From Cryptomeria japonica (taxonomy: Eukaryota; Streptophyta; Pinopsida; Cupressales; Cupressaceae), in contig NC_081415.1 of NCBI RefSeq assembly GCF_030272615.1, positions 418,329,757 to 418,393,756 of the forward strand: a stretch of 64,000 nucleotides of DNA, read 5' to 3'. Below are positions 23,426-35,450 of the stretch, in pieces. The position numbers and the translations under genes were made by a program. Below the pieces are notes generated by a model, which was not told the DNA's origin, searched no databases, and worked only from the letters and a program-made list of their open reading frames with translations. Numbering within the stretch: position 1 is the stretch's first letter; each line of letters starts with the position of its first letter.

Positions 23426-25703
23426 TATTGTCACAAAATTTTGCACCCTTGGTGACCCAAGGAACCCTGATCATCAACCTTGTGAAACATTGAATCAACC
23501 TCTCAAGTGTGAGACCTTGCTAATTGTAAGGTTGAATCTCTAGAGAAGGTCAACTTCCTTTCACTTTGATATAAAGTGTTGGGCCAACCCAACACATGAA
23601 AGTCTAATCTACTGATCTAACAAGGAAAAGGGAGAAAAATGAAAGGGATACTGAAAGAGGGGAAAGGGGGTTTAAACCCAAACTGAAACCGTGATCTTCT
23701 TGCCTATAATTGCACAAAACACAAATGAAACCACCCAAGACATGCACAAATTTCTACCCTAATTAGCCACCTAAGTGCAAGTGAAGGTTGGAATCTATGA
23801 AACGAGGAGAGGAACTGGGCTCAGTTCACAGTCAACATTCACATAGGGGATCAATACAAATACCTACAGTGAAGGAAAACAAACAAGAATCTATTCAGAC
23901 AATGAGGTAAGAGAAATACACCCATTATAAGAATTGAGATCAGACAAATAAGTAAATTTCATTAATGAGGAGGCAAAACAATTTTTTACAAGTGTAGCGA
24001 AACATGAAGAGTTCTACAGAAGAAAAAGGAGAAGATCCTAAAAACGGGTTACAAAATTACCTTTATAGTTAAGGCATAACTCAGAATTGAATGACTGATG
24101 GAAACCCTAACCCCACCAGGGTTAGGTTACAAAAATCTAAGAGGGGAGAAGAAGATCAGATCGAGGATGATCTGATGGCGCACTGAATCTAGCCTCTGAA
24201 GGCATCCTCTGCCTCTGGAAGAGCGAAAACCCCGCAAATCAGGGAAAACCCTGCATCTAAATGCGTTTGGGGGTACCTGCAAAGCCAAAAGTCTTCAACT
24301 GCATTGAAGAGGGCATGGGTGGCATTTTAAATCGGCCTGTAGGATCCAATTTGGAGTAAAGGCGAGCAAATCTAGTGGTTGGAGTGAGATCAGGTCCAAA
24401 ATCAGGTGCCGACTGAGCAAAGAACCTCCTTGACCATCGATTCGACAACCACTCTGCACAGAGCATTCAAAACTCAACGACCACCACAAAATCAAATGTT
24501 CACCGTTCATTTGAGAGATTCATGTGAAGATGGACGCGCGAGATCTCCCCACATGGGCATCCAACAGGCCCAACAAAAGATTAAAACATGACTGTCAGAT
24601 CGGGACTATGAAGATCCAACGACTGCAGATGTCCGACGTGGCACCCCGGGTCCACGCTTTTTGTGTTTGACCGGTAAATGACCCTGTATACCGTGCAAGA
24701 TAAGGGGGAACAACCATCTCCTTTGCATATTCTTTGTCTTCTTGTCCCATAAGTCCCTTTTCACTTCTTATTTACCTTGCAAGATAATCTTTCTTTGTTT
24801 CTACCTTGTTTTTTATCCCGCGGGTCTCTCATGACCTCAATTTTACCCCATAGGATAAGACCCCTTGAGTTTGCCTTTATTACCTTATCCCACAAGAACG
24901 TGCGGGATAAGGAAGTCCTTTACTGTCTCTTATCCCACGATGCTTGTTGAGCCTTCAATCCACTCCACGGGATAAGCGTTACTTGCTTTGTCTTCTTGTT
25001 TTCTTATCCTGCGAAATCTCCCTTTTCTTTGTTCTACTCCGCAGGATAAGGGTCTCTTTGATTTACCCTTATTTCCTTATCTCGCGGGGCCTTTGATGCC
25101 TTTGTTTTACCTCACGGGATAAGAGAGGCTAACCCTCTTCTTACTTGGATCTTATCTCGTGCGACCACCTTTGTGTCCCTTTTAACCCCATGGGGTAAGG
25201 GAAAAACACTTACCTTGGTTACTTTCTTATCCCGCAGGTCACTGCTGATGTCTTTCTAACCCCACGGGATAAGAGGAAAACCTCTTTGGCTTCGGGTGCC
25301 TTATCCCGCGTGACGCCGTTGTGTTCTTCTTCACCCCATAGGATAAGAGGAAAACCTCCTCGCCTTTGATGTTTCTTATCCCGCATGGTCTGCATGTTGC
25401 CTTTGAATGCATGCGGGGTAGTGGGGCTCTTCGTAGCTGAGAGAAAACCGCCATCGACCGGTAAGAGGAAAAGGAGGAAACCGGCCTGCTAATGACCAGG
25501 AGCCCTCTAGCCAGTAGAACTTAAGTGAGTTGACCGACTGACCCGGTCAACTCAAAAATAAAATTGGAGCCCGAAAAGGATGCAAGGGCAAAAAGAGACC
25601 CCTTCAAGTGTAGATTGTCAACAAAGAAAAGTGCATAACACGCAGGTTATGTAGGAGAGCTTTTTTCAGACTGGATCTTAGGTTGACAAAAAAAGGGTCA
25701 AGA
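23426..25703 (-). repeat. LTR of QLT (right copy; 5' LTR in the element's sense)
   Basis: 2,278 bp, the partner of 18602-20886. The GGATAAG/CTTATCC array recurs at about 24690-25400 with several decayed motif copies. Confidence 0.92.
24690..25400. repeat. GGATAAG/CTTATCC array in the right QLT LTR
   Basis: It follows the same order and spacing as the left array. Several motifs have lost CpG sites (for example CATAGGATAAG where the left copy has CACGGGATAAG), as expected for methylated CpG decay. Confidence 0.75.
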
Positions 25704-25708
25704 ATTAC

Positions 25709-26922
25709 CACACTCCAGCACAGACTAATTACCAACATACTCTAGGGAAGATAACCATGCCATATTTTGATGGGAGTGACAAAAGTACAACAAGAGCATG
25801 GGTACAAAAGTTGGATAGCTACTTGTCATTGAGACCAATGCTCGAAGAGGATGCTATCAGGTTCACCACACTACATTTGGAGGGTGTTTCTCATGAGTGG
25901 TGGTATCATGGATTAACCACACTCGATCATATACACATCACCAATTATGCAAAATTCACAGATAGGTTGATAGAGCGATTTGATTGCAAGGATCCAGAGA
26001 TGTACTTTAGAGAATTGGCACAACTGAAACAGATGGGTAACTTGTAGACATATATTGGCGATTTTCAGAGATTATAAGTTATGGTGCTTAGCATTAGCGA
26101 AAGGAGATTGGTTGTCTTGTTCATGGAAGGATTAATGGAGCCACTAAGAGGATGGTTGAAAGCCTTTGAGCCACCTACACTACAAGAAGCAATGAAGAAA
26201 GCAAGGAGTATGGAGTTCGTAGCCCCTAGAAACAAAGGTTCGCATAAAGAAACTCCTTCTACCAGCAATGGGAGTGCTCAACAAATTGCTAATAAGAAAA
26301 AGAAATCAACAACCATGGTGGATGAGGAGACACAAGAAGAGTTGAGGAGGAGAAAATTATGCTTTTGGTGCAAGGAGCCTTACAGTAGAGAGCATGATTG
26401 CCCCTTGAGGCCTAAGGGCAAGGCGAATCGTACGATGTGGGTGCATTATGAGGATTTTAATTCTGAAAATTCAAATCAGCCAGCTGTTCCAGGAGACAAT
26501 CAAAATGTAAATGCTGCAATAGAGCTTGAGTAGGATGGGAATCTATCTCCCATATCTATATTTGTTGATGAGCAGGGCAAGATTACTTTCCGATTTAGAG
26601 GATCGGTGAATGGGCAGCGTTGCATTGCTTTGCTTGACACTGGAGCCACATGCAATTTTATTGATGAAGGATTTGTGGCTCGATGTAGACTTCAGACAAA
26701 GGATTTCGATGGATTTCGAGTTATAGTTGTAGATGGATATACCCTCACGTGCACCACAAATATGTGGTCTCACTTTGTTGTTGAATGACTATGAGCTACA
26801 AGCTAATTTTTATGTGGTCAACATGGGGGCAACAAATGTAGTCTTGGGGATGAAATGGCTCCAAGATAGAAGAATTTACCCTCAATGTGCCTAAGTTGGA
26901 GATGAAATTCAAATGAAATAAT
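25709..26922 (+). pseudogene. GypG gag C-terminal part and aspartic protease
   Basis: This resumes the frame left at 18601. It reads MPYFDGSDKSTTRAWVQKLD (25757) and VSHEWWYHG, the core of a Ty3/gypsy gag domain. A zinc knuckle LCFWCKEPYSREHDC (near 26356) follows, then the protease active site LLDTGATCNFID (near 26628). Stops lie at 26045, 26075, 26531 and 26786 in this one frame. After a shift, the protease end GATNVVLGMKWLQD (near 26830) follows. Gag builds the particle and protease would process it. Nothing like reverse transcriptase comes next. Confidence 0.88.
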
Positions 26923-27555
26923 ATGGATTATGTATTGAGGGGAATTGTGGATGGCAGCTTGCACTCTATCTCTCTTTGTGGGACAAAAAGCGGAAAGAAA
27001 AAACAAGTAGATTTGCAGGAGGAGCATGAGATGGTGGATAATCTATTGTTTGAGTTTGATGCCACGTGGTTGTTGGATAATCCACTCTATGATTTGGATA
27101 TGGATCATTCTCTTGATAGTGATGATTGGGATCCTACTAGTGCATCCGGATTTCATATAGGTCTCATCCAAGGAAATTCAGAAGTGTATATAGTGAGGAG
27201 TTTCTACAACTTCACCTTGGATCCTCATGTTTATGATTTATTTCAGATGCATAGTTCAGGGCTACATGTGATGGACAGTTTATTTGATGGACCACTTTTA
27301 GCAGAGGTTGGGAGCAAGAATGATCAGCCATTTGACTTGCTTTGTTATGAGGCTTATACTCCTGCGGTATGTGGTGAGATGATTGGGTTGATTCGGTGGA
27401 TTCAGTTGATAGTGCCAGAGTTGTGTGGTGATCTTAGGGACATTACACAGATATACCCATGGGATCCAGGTGGGGGATTGATTGCTTGGGCACAAGCAAT
27501 TTCAGGAGGGGCGGATTGTAATGTCCCCATTTTTGGAGAAGAATTGATTAATTAA
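26923..27555 (+). pseudogene. GypG acidic terminal ORF, unknown
   Basis: This begins VLRGIVDGSLHSIS-like in sequence, where gypsy polyproteins link protease to reverse transcriptase. It then becomes an Asp/Leu/Trp-rich stretch of about 190 codons (LLDNPLYDLDMDHSLDSDDW) without a known domain. It stays open across the purine tract and ends inside the 3' LTR at 27555. The same kind of acidic tail follows protease in CopG and TatC. An ORF this long in an otherwise decayed element may reflect recent constraint or chance. Confidence 0.6.
27503..27516 (+). other. polypurine tract of GypG
   Basis: CAGGAGGGGCGGAT directly precedes the 3' LTR start. Confidence 0.7.
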
Positions 27556-29094
27556 CTCAATTAGTTAAGTTGTCCAAATAATAATATTTTTTTATAGATA
27601 GCTTAATTAATTAATTAAATTAATTATATTAAGTTAATTATTTATAAAGCTATCAAATAAATTATAAATTAAAAGATGACTTTATATTTAACTGATTTAA
27701 TAAAGTGACTAATTAAATATTATTTCATAAACTCACTTCTAGAAGCTTCTAGATGTTGGGGTGAAAAAGTATAAAAGAAGATCAAGTTGAGCTTCAAAGC
27801 AGCCAGGAGTTGATTATTGAATTGATTGGGTTTTGTAGAACCAGGAGGTTTCTGTAGACGAGTGTCTTTGGGAACGAAAACTCCCATAGATAGCATAACT
27901 GAGGGAATGAAAGACCTTCCGAAGGGTTGCAGTTGAGAGTGGGAGACAAATCAGTCTTCCATATTGAGCTTAATTGAGTTACTATATTTTCATGGTGGAT
28001 GGGTATTCATGGTATGCTCATATTTACAGATTGAGTGCCCATTGTGCATTGGTTTTAATTGAAGTAAGAAGGTGATTCCATTAGTAGATGATTGGAGGTG
28101 AAATTGAGTGAAGATTGATCAATTTGCAGGTCTGAAATAAAAAAATGACTTCACCTTATATACCCCTGATTTTGACTATATCTCCTCTTTTGAGCATTGA
28201 AGATTCACTTTGAAAGGATACTTTTTTTTGGAAGCAAAAGGAGATTCTTTGGGGGAGGTGATTGAAGGAGAAATAAGTAGAATTTGGCATCCATTTCAGA
28301 TCTGTGACAATTCATATAAGACTGATAGGTACCCACGATTTTGCATATAGCTGTCTACATTGGGATCAAATCCTATCAAGATGGATAGCGCTACACTTAA
28401 GGGGTAAAGGCGATCATTTTTTGACAAGAATTGGAGGCTAGCAGCAGTCATAACAATTATTACCAGTCCTTCTTGATTGTAGTAGTGGCAACTTCTGAAG
28501 ACAAGCTGATTGGCAGATTGGAGCCTTCAGAACTCACGATATTGCTTGCTTCTTCAAAGCGCTACACACCAGGTTCAGTTGACATTGTTCATTGTAATCT
28601 CACTTTGTATGCAGCTATCATTTGTCTTCAAAAAATCTGAAAATGGTCCTTGATAACAGTCAATGTGTTTGATCATATTGTTGTCAATGTAATGTCCTAT
28701 TTGATCATCATATGAATTAAAGAAGAAAGGAGTATTGATTGCATCTTCATACATGATTTTTTGAGGTTGTATGAAAAATGTTTGCTATAATATCAGCTAA
28801 CTGTAAGTTCATGATTTTGGGCCTAGTCTTATATAATATGTCATAAGATAGTTGTATATGCATCCCTAGCAAACTCTTCATGATTTTGGGCCTAGTCTTA
28901 TATAATATGTCATAAGATAGTTGTATATGCATCCCTAGTAAACTCTCAATCATTAGTAGTTGTTAATTCATGAGATATATATGTGGGATAACCTTCATAT
29001 TAGACTGAAAATTTCCGACACTGTCAGCATAACACACAGTTTGGACAGTAAAATATTCCTTGTTTTCAGTCATTTCAATACAAGGAATATTACA
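27517..29094 (+). repeat. 3' LTR of GypG
   Basis: 1,578 bp, about 56 bp longer than the 5' copy, mainly because of a 69-bp tandem duplication (28810-28947) absent from the 5' LTR. It ends GGAATATTACA before the TSD. Confidence 0.92.
28810..28947 (+). repeat. 69-bp tandem duplication in the GypG 3' LTR
   Basis: Two copies of a unit starting CATGATTTTGGGCCTAG begin at 28810 and 28879. They are nearly identical. The 5' LTR has one copy only (about 17780-17850). Confidence 0.9.
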
Positions 29095-29398
29095 TATAGG
29101 CAGTGAGCCCCCTCTTAAGAAGCGAGCTTTGGGCAGTGTGCCCAGATGCAAATGCATTCTCTATTGTAATACTTTAACATAGTACAATCATTTTGTGGGT
29201 TCATCTCCACCATGGTTTTTCCCCTAACAGGGTTTCCATGTACAAAATTGTGGTGTTATGATTTTGTGGTTGTTGTTCCTTTGTTCTTGCATCCTTTTCT
29301 TAATTAAATTTGTTAAGTGCTTAAAAGAACAAGTTAAAATAAGATTTGTTGAACACTGATTCACCCCCTCACCCTCTCGGTGTTCTTTAACTCCAACA
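29095..29398 (+). repeat. 3' LTR of Duo1, second part
   Basis: It resumes at TATAGGCAGTGAGCC, matches 3950-4218 plus 5467-5486 of the 5' LTR, and ends CTCCAACA before the TSD AGTAA. Confidence 0.92.
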
Positions 29399-29403
29399 AG
29401 TAA

Positions 29404-31999
29404 AACCATAAATAAGATGATAAGCATTGGAATGTCTTGATGAACAAAGTAGTCTCTAGGAGAAGTATAGGCCTCTGAGTCATGTTCCTCTTGCACACAA
29501 ACTTCCTCATACATAAAAGAAAGCTTAGGAGAGGGACAAGTATAATTTTTTAGGGCCTCATTTCTATAAGGGAGTGTATTAGAATAAATAGAAGGTAAAG
29601 CCTTATAAATGGGATTTTCAAACCTATTAACCTCTTGGGAAGCTTCATAAAGGGGCTTGTCAATCATCACAAATTCCTTATGAGTGTCTAGAGATGTAGA
29701 TGATTATATAATTGAGATAAAGTCATCAAGGGCCCCATTTAACATATCACAATCATCACTACTAAATATAACATTAACATTAAGAGATGGTTTCTTAGAT
29801 TCTTTGGTGGGCTTTGAAGGGTTATATCCAAGTTAGAAAGAGGTTTCACATATGTTATTTTTTAAAGGAACTCTAATCCCTTGTTTACTTGTGCCACAAC
29901 CATTGCTACTATAATCACTTTCAACTAAAATGTGAAAAACCAAACCATATAGGTTTTCCATATCGGAAAGAGATGGTGGGGCCTCATAGGTCTCAATGCC
30001 ATCATTAGATGAAGTATAAGAATATTTTGAAGAATTATTTGAATTAGGAGTAGCCTCAAAATTGTTACTAAGTTGTGTAGGCAAAGCTGATTTCTTCTTA
30101 GGTTCCACCATATTATCATACTTTTTAGTCTTAGGCTCTATTGGGGGGATTTTATATTCTACTATAAAGGTAGGTGTAAAATCCAATGACCCCCAATCAT
30201 CTTCTAAGAGTGCCTCTTCAAATGAGGAAGTATCTTCAAGATGAGATGGTGTTCAGATTGAGTAGTAGAAGAATTAGAAGAATGTGAAGAAGATTTAGAA
30301 ATAGATGAAGTTTCCAAACAAGAGTGTAAATTAGTATCAACGTGAAAAATATACATCTTATTGCTATAAATAAATTTGACTTGATGATGAAGAATAGAAG
30401 GGACAACTTGCATATTATGATTCCAAGGTCTCCCCAGAAGAAGGTTGTAAGTTTATTAGGCATGACTTGGATAGGTATAGGTAAAATAACAAATCCTACC
30501 TTAATAGGCAAGGTTATGGTATCTAAGGATGCTCTAGCAACATTGTCAAAACCACAAATAGAAAGAGATTCAAGTTGAATAAGAGAATTGTCCACATTAA
30601 TAAGATTACCATTAATAAGGACAACTATCATAAGAGAATCATATTGATTTTGAATTTCCTTAGAAGGTAATTCATCTCGAGAGAACACAATTTGAGCTTT
30701 AGGTGTTTTCATAGAATCAGTCAAAGAAGTCATATTATTAGGTGTCACTGCAGGTGGGACATCTAAGTTATTTAAATAATCTTGTAACATTCCATGATGT
30801 GTAGATGAAGATTTGAATCAAATCCCAAAGAGATATCTTGGTAGGACTGGCTTTAAGTTGTTCAAGAAGGTCATACTCTTTGACAAGATGTCATGACAAA
30901 TGAGGTGCTGGTGGAAGTATTGGTTAAGAAGTATTAAGAGAAGAAAGGATAATCGAAGAAGGATTAGGCGTCCTATTTTTCCTCATATTATATTTGTGGG
31001 AAACTAAATTGCAACTCTCTTAGGTGATTTTATTTGGCATATTCATAAGGACTCTTAGTGGTATAACCTCCTTGCACTGTAACAATTGGTTTGTTAGGAG
31101 TGTAAAAAGTAACATTATTATAACCACCTTGAACCACAAAAAGAGGTTTATTAAGAGGTTGAGAGGTTTGAGGAGTAATACCACCCCGAAGAACAATCAC
31201 ATGCTTGTTAGGTGTTTCATAACCATTCACTGTATCATATTGATCAAAGATGGTTTGGGAATATGTGAGGAAGATCTATTAGTGCTGAAATCTAGTAATT
31301 TATAAAGAGGTTTATCAACCTTAAACACTTCTTTGTGAATAGGATTGTCTTCAGATTGAATGAAAGGGGAATCCTCATAGAGGGGATTATTAGTGATATT
31401 GAATCGTTTTATCTTAAGAGAATCCTTACAAGGAGGGTATATTTTAGGAGAAAGATAAACATCATTCCTAGTAGGGAGACTATTAAAATAAATATTGTGA
31501 GTCTTTTCTTGCACCAAAATGTCATCATGGATAGGACTAATTTTGGGAGAGAGACAAGCACTAGTTATCAAAGTGTAATCATCGTCCAAGGTTTTCTTAT
31601 GAGTAAGACAACCTTTAGGAGAAATATTAACACTATCCATCAATTAGATGCTTCATCTCTAAGAGAAACACCATGTAAGGAAGGCGAGGTGACATTAAGA
31701 AAGGTGTTTATGATATCATCCTCTTCCTCTAGGATATCCTTATGGGCTAGAGTATTTTAGGAGAAAGATCAACACCATTCATCAAAACGTCATCCTTAGA
31801 AGAGAGTTTTAAAAGAAGTGTTAATAATCTCTTCTTGCACCAAAGTGTCCTCATGGGCAAGATGATCCTTAAGAGAGGGTAAATCATAGTTATAAATGAA
31901 AGGAATAGCTAAGTTGTCATCGTATGCATAAAAGGGAACATCATGGACATCTCGAGTAAAATTTAAAATTGAACTAGCCAAAGAAGATAACAACTCCAT
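29404..31999 (-). pseudogene. TatA gag-protease ORF, decayed
   Basis: On the minus strand an ATG at 31999 (MELLSSLASSILNF) opens a region of loosely repeated segments (LSPK..., ...LVQEE..., NPLYED) to about 31000. A conserved Tat-type junction follows, EYDLLEQLKASPTKISLWD (near 30880), then KAQIVFSRDELPSKEIQNQY (near 30690). The protease flank LSICGFDNVARASLDTITLP runs to about 30470. The segment with the catalytic Asp triplet is missing between LMIVVLING and SLIQLESLS, apparently deleted. A frameshift leads to VVPSILHHQVKFIYSNK (near 30400). More Ser/Asn-rich and charged sequence runs to 29404, where Duo1 interrupts. Many stops and shifts are present. Confidence 0.7.
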
Positions 32000-32877
32000 A
32001 TACAATTATGATCTAATGTAATTGTTGTCACATGGATTTGCACCCAATGCAAAGATGAAAATCCCGCAATCCCGTGCAACATGGGACTACTCTAAGGTTG
32101 TGGGTATCCTATAGTGAGAGTAGACCTCCAGATTATGGGTTGGCTCCCTTTAAATGTTCTAAAACTATTGATTTCTTGATTTAAGAAAAGGGATAGAAAA
32201 ATGCTTTAAAAATGAAACTAATGACTAATAGGTGATGCACCAATGATTTGATTCTTAAAATGACTAAGAATTCACCTATAACTTGACTTAACTCAGATCT
32301 TTATGTGTTCACAACTCTACTTATATAATGCTGATCACAAATATTTCATGTAGAGGTTTTGTTTTCCTTTCAAATTTTTTTGAAGGTGAGGGCATCACAT
32401 AGCTACAAATATTTGAAAAGAAGCATAAACACAGTACATAACCTGATCAAATCACTATATTACTTGCCCAAACTTCATGAAAGTGAAAAAGGAAACAAAA
32501 GGATTTATACAAATCACAATGTGTACTTAGAAAATTCACATAAATACAATGAGAGAACAATAAACATATATAGGAACAACTAATCTTTATTATTTCTCAA
32601 GAAAAGTCTAATTACAATGCATGCATTTACTGCATAAAAACTCAAAAGTGTTTGAGTTACAAAGAATTTCTTGCTATTGCAGTAGTGACAAAACTAAAAA
32701 CTAGAGAGGAATGAGAGAAGAAGACGACTTATAGTCAAGAATGAGGCTCCAACAATATTTAAATTTGAAAATCTTGGTTGCCTTTGCTTGCTGATAGAGC
32801 TGATTGCTCCTCCTTAAAATTAGGCACTTGACTGATTGGGAATTTGAAATCAAAGTCTGTTGGGCGAGCACACTTAA

Positions 32878-33827
32878 CGTTGGCAATTGACACTCATCCG
32901 GTGGATATCGATGCTTGATTAGTGGTTTAGGGTTGTCATTGATGGCAACTCTTCTTGAGATTTCTATCCAGTAATCATAGATCTTGATATCCGAAAGCGA
33001 ATGTCAACCGGTAGCCAGTTAACTAGTATTTCAAGTTGAGCAGAGTAGTTTTGGTCCGGAAGCTTTCCGGTGATTGCGGTGTTATGAATCGTGCATGGGA
33101 TGATTGGGCTGACATAGAGACATCATTTATCATAAATTTGCTGATCTGCGTTTGTTTATGGTGATCTGGTCAAACCGACTCATGATTACATGTTACATCA
33201 ATAGGCCGACTTGATAAATGATTATTTTGTGATTGCAGATATATAAGACCGGTGTAGAAGATATTTTTGGTGTTTGGTATGATTGATATGCGAGCGATTG
33301 GTGATCGAGAGCCCTTTTTAGCACAGTTTCACGTGCGCATTCTTGATCCGGTAGCTGACTAAGACATGAAATAGAGCAGAGTTGTAGAGCAGATACAGTC
33401 AGAGATTTGACACTTAACCAGAACTCATCTAGGCATTGTTAGATGCTATTTTGGAGTTCTTTCATTGTATTTCATCACTATAATTGATGATTAACGCAGT
33501 GAGTCTTCCGGGATTGTAGCCCTTATTGTAATTGAGCAGTGAGTTGTAGGTAGTGTGCCTGAATTCTTGTGCATTCCCCTTCATGTAATATTGTTTTTCT
33601 ACTGGCCATAGTGGAATAATATTGTGGGTTGAAATCTCACTGTGGTTTTTCCCATTTGGGTTTCCACATAAAAAAAAAATTGGGGTTATGATTTTGTGGT
33701 TGGTTGTTTTGAGTTTCTGCATTTCAGTTTCATGCTTATGCTTCTGATGGTTTAAAGTTAAATTAGAAAATTTGATAACCGGTAGAACACTGATTCACCC
33801 CCTTCTCAGTGTTCCTTGATTCCAACA
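32878..33827 (+). repeat. 5' LTR of Duo2
   Basis: It starts CGTTGGCAATTGACACTC (TG decayed to CG) and ends GATTCCAACA. A TATATAAG box at 33240 is matched at 39272 in the 3' copy, so both probably mark the LTR promoter. Confidence 0.92.
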
Positions 33828-33841
33828 ATTGGTATCAGAGC
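33828..33841 (+). other. primer-binding site of Duo2
   Basis: ATTGGTATCAGAGC abuts the LTR end and contains the full initiator-Met type site. Confidence 0.9.
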
Positions 33842-33895
33842 CTAGCTCCTCTGAGGAAGCCTAACCACTTGAGGAAGGTCTGGGAGATTGAATCA

Positions 33896-35046
33896 ATGGA
33901 TTTCGGTTTTCAAAGACAACTTAGTGTGGCACTTGAGGATCTTGATGCAACAAGAAATGAGATCAACACCTTAAAGAGAAACCTGAATGTAGCTAAAGAC
34001 TAATTAATGATTTGAAGGATCAAGTGAACTCTACAAGAGACAAGAGGTAAGAGCTGATGGACAAGCTCAAGGAGAAAGAAGATCAATGCATGGAGAATCT
34101 AGACAAAGTTGACAAGCTTGAGAGAGAGAATGTTGCATTGAAGAATGAAATGCAATCCATTGTGATGAGGCTGACTAAGGAGATTGAGGACCGAAAGAAG
34201 AATGAAGAGAATTTGACTCAATCATTGAAGGAAAGAGCAGATGAATGCTTCAGGCTTACCTATGAGAATGATCAGTTGAAGGTTGAGTTGACACAATCAA
34301 GAAATAATGGTCAAGAACTTGAAAGATAGATTGTTGCCCTAAGAGATGAACTCGCTACTGCAAATGAATACAAAGACAAATTCAATGCTAGCTCAGCAAG
34401 GGTTAATGAGATGCTGGAAAGTCAGAGACATGGAAAGGACATGCGAGGACTTGGATTTGAGAAAGGAGAATCCTCTGGGTCTGGACAAAGCAATGCAAAG
34501 CCTAAGAACAAGAATCCTCCGGTAAGACAACCTAATGCTCATAAATTCTATGGTAGATGCTTTACTTGCAATAAATTTGGTCATATGACGAATCAATGCA
34601 GAAGTAGGGTGAATATAGGAATGAATAATGTGAACAATGGTCCTACCTTTACCGGTCAGTGTTTCATATGCAATAATTTTGGTCACAAGTCAAACATGTG
34701 CACAACAGTAATGATTAATTCTCAAAACAAGAGATGCTATGCTTGTGGCATGTTTGGAGATATCTCTAACTAGTGCAGGGTGAGACCAAATCAGATGAAC
34801 TTCAGACCTATGCAAAATGTTGTTTGCGGTGCATGCAATAAAATCAGTCACATTGCAAAATATTGCAGAAGAAAAAATGTGAACAAGAGTGCTCCGGTAG
34901 ACAAGAACAAAGCAAATGAGAAAGGCAAGGCAAAGGTGGAGGAGATCAGAGACAAGCATGAGAAGATGTGGCTCAGAAAAGATGAATCCAAGGTAGATAA
35001 TGGATCTGCACCCGAATCCGGTGCAGGATCTTCATTCGGTAACTAG
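33896..35046 (+). pseudogene. Duo2 ORF1: coiled-coil protein with four zinc-knuckle units
   Basis: The start is MDFGFQRQLSVALEDLD at 33896. A frameshift near 34003-34057 is followed by one frame to 35046 with stops at 34327 and 34771. Residues are strongly charged with Leu/Ile spacing typical of a long coiled coil (about 34050-34420). Then come GLGFEKGESSGSGQSN (near 34450) and a basic stretch. Four knuckle units follow: CFTCNKFGHMTNQC (34558), CFICNNFGHKSNMC, CYACGMFGDISN*C (His to Asp, stop) and CGACNKISHIAKYC. A Lys/Glu-rich tail ends in SGAGSSFGN. It is likely a nucleocapsid that coats element RNA. Duo1 has the same order. Confidence 0.85.
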
Positions 35047-35450
35047 GGATTTTTGCCTTAGGGGGAACTTTTCATGCAGATTATAAGAACCCTGTATTTA
35101 GAGATCTGCAATCGATTCCGGAAGGTTGCAGAAGGCTTTAATCATATATGCAGATGTTATCCGAAAGATTTAGTGAAGATTTGATGCTCTGGTAAGCGAC
35201 TCCATGCAAAATCAAGGTAACCAGTTGCAACATTTATTGCAATGCAGAATTAGGTTTCAAAGGTTAAAAGGGCATTTCAAAGCTTTATTTCTCACAACGT
35301 GATCAAGAGAAAGTGCAGAGCAGTAGAGCGAAGTACTTTGGTAATCCAAACAACGATTACAGTGATCCTAGAGGGAATTTCTATCCCCGATTGCGAATTG
35401 AGGTATTTATCCGTTTCAAGCTATTAGTTTTTGAAAACCCTAAGTTCTCA
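35047..35450 (+). other. Duo2 spacer between ORF1 and ORF2
   Basis: About 400 bp without a convincing gene. An in-frame extension upstream of the ORF2 ATG (from 35313) exists but has no counterpart in Duo1, so it is treated as untranslated. Confidence 0.5.

Larger units (their letters stand above)
18602..25703 (-). mobile_element. QLT: LTR element with long motif-rich LTRs, minus strand
   Basis: 7,102 bp inserted in GypG gag with TSD ATTAC (18597-18601, 25704-25708). LTRs of about 2.28 kb have ends (plus strand) reading NGTTGTCAC...GTCAACA. Orientation is taken from the only long ORF (23050-21509, minus) and from a primer-like TTTTTGGCACGCTCGGTGGG on the minus strand next to the right LTR. 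The internal region is only 2.5 kb and holds no recognisable protease, reverse transcriptase or integrase, so the element is non-autonomous. Confidence 0.88.
16501..29094 (+). mobile_element. GypG: gypsy-type gag-protease element without pol
   Basis: Flanked by TATAG (16496-16500, 29095-29099) inside the Duo1 3' LTR. LTRs start TGTAATGTCC and end ATATTACA. Net of QLT the element is about 5.5 kb: LTR, primer site, gag, protease, acidic ORF, purine tract, LTR. The space between protease and 3' LTR (about 0.6 kb) cannot hold reverse transcriptase and integrase. Gag and protease resemble Ty3/gypsy polyproteins. Confidence 0.92.
3151..29398 (+). mobile_element. Duo1: two-ORF non-autonomous LTR retrotransposon
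   Basis: Target duplication AGTAA flanks the element (3146-3150, 29399-29403). LTRs start TGTTG and end CCAACA. The primer site resembles the initiator-Met type, and two polypurine tracts precede the 3' LTR. Net of a solo LTR, CopG and GypG the element is about 7.3 kb, close to Duo2 (6,983 bp). It carries ORF1 (coiled coil plus zinc knuckles) and ORF2 (about 1,085 codons, unknown). No protease, integrase, reverse transcriptase or RNase H was found. Repeated AAAGGGGGAG tracts plus a TGGTATCAGAGC-type primer site are also known from Sirevirus copia elements, so a link to that lineage is possible but unproven. Confidence 0.88.

Noticed and set aside
30342-31760. Plus-strand ORFs (30342-30578, 31024-31305, 31335-31760)
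   Set aside because: They lie opposite the decayed TatA minus-strand frame, which has recognisable protease-flank motifs.
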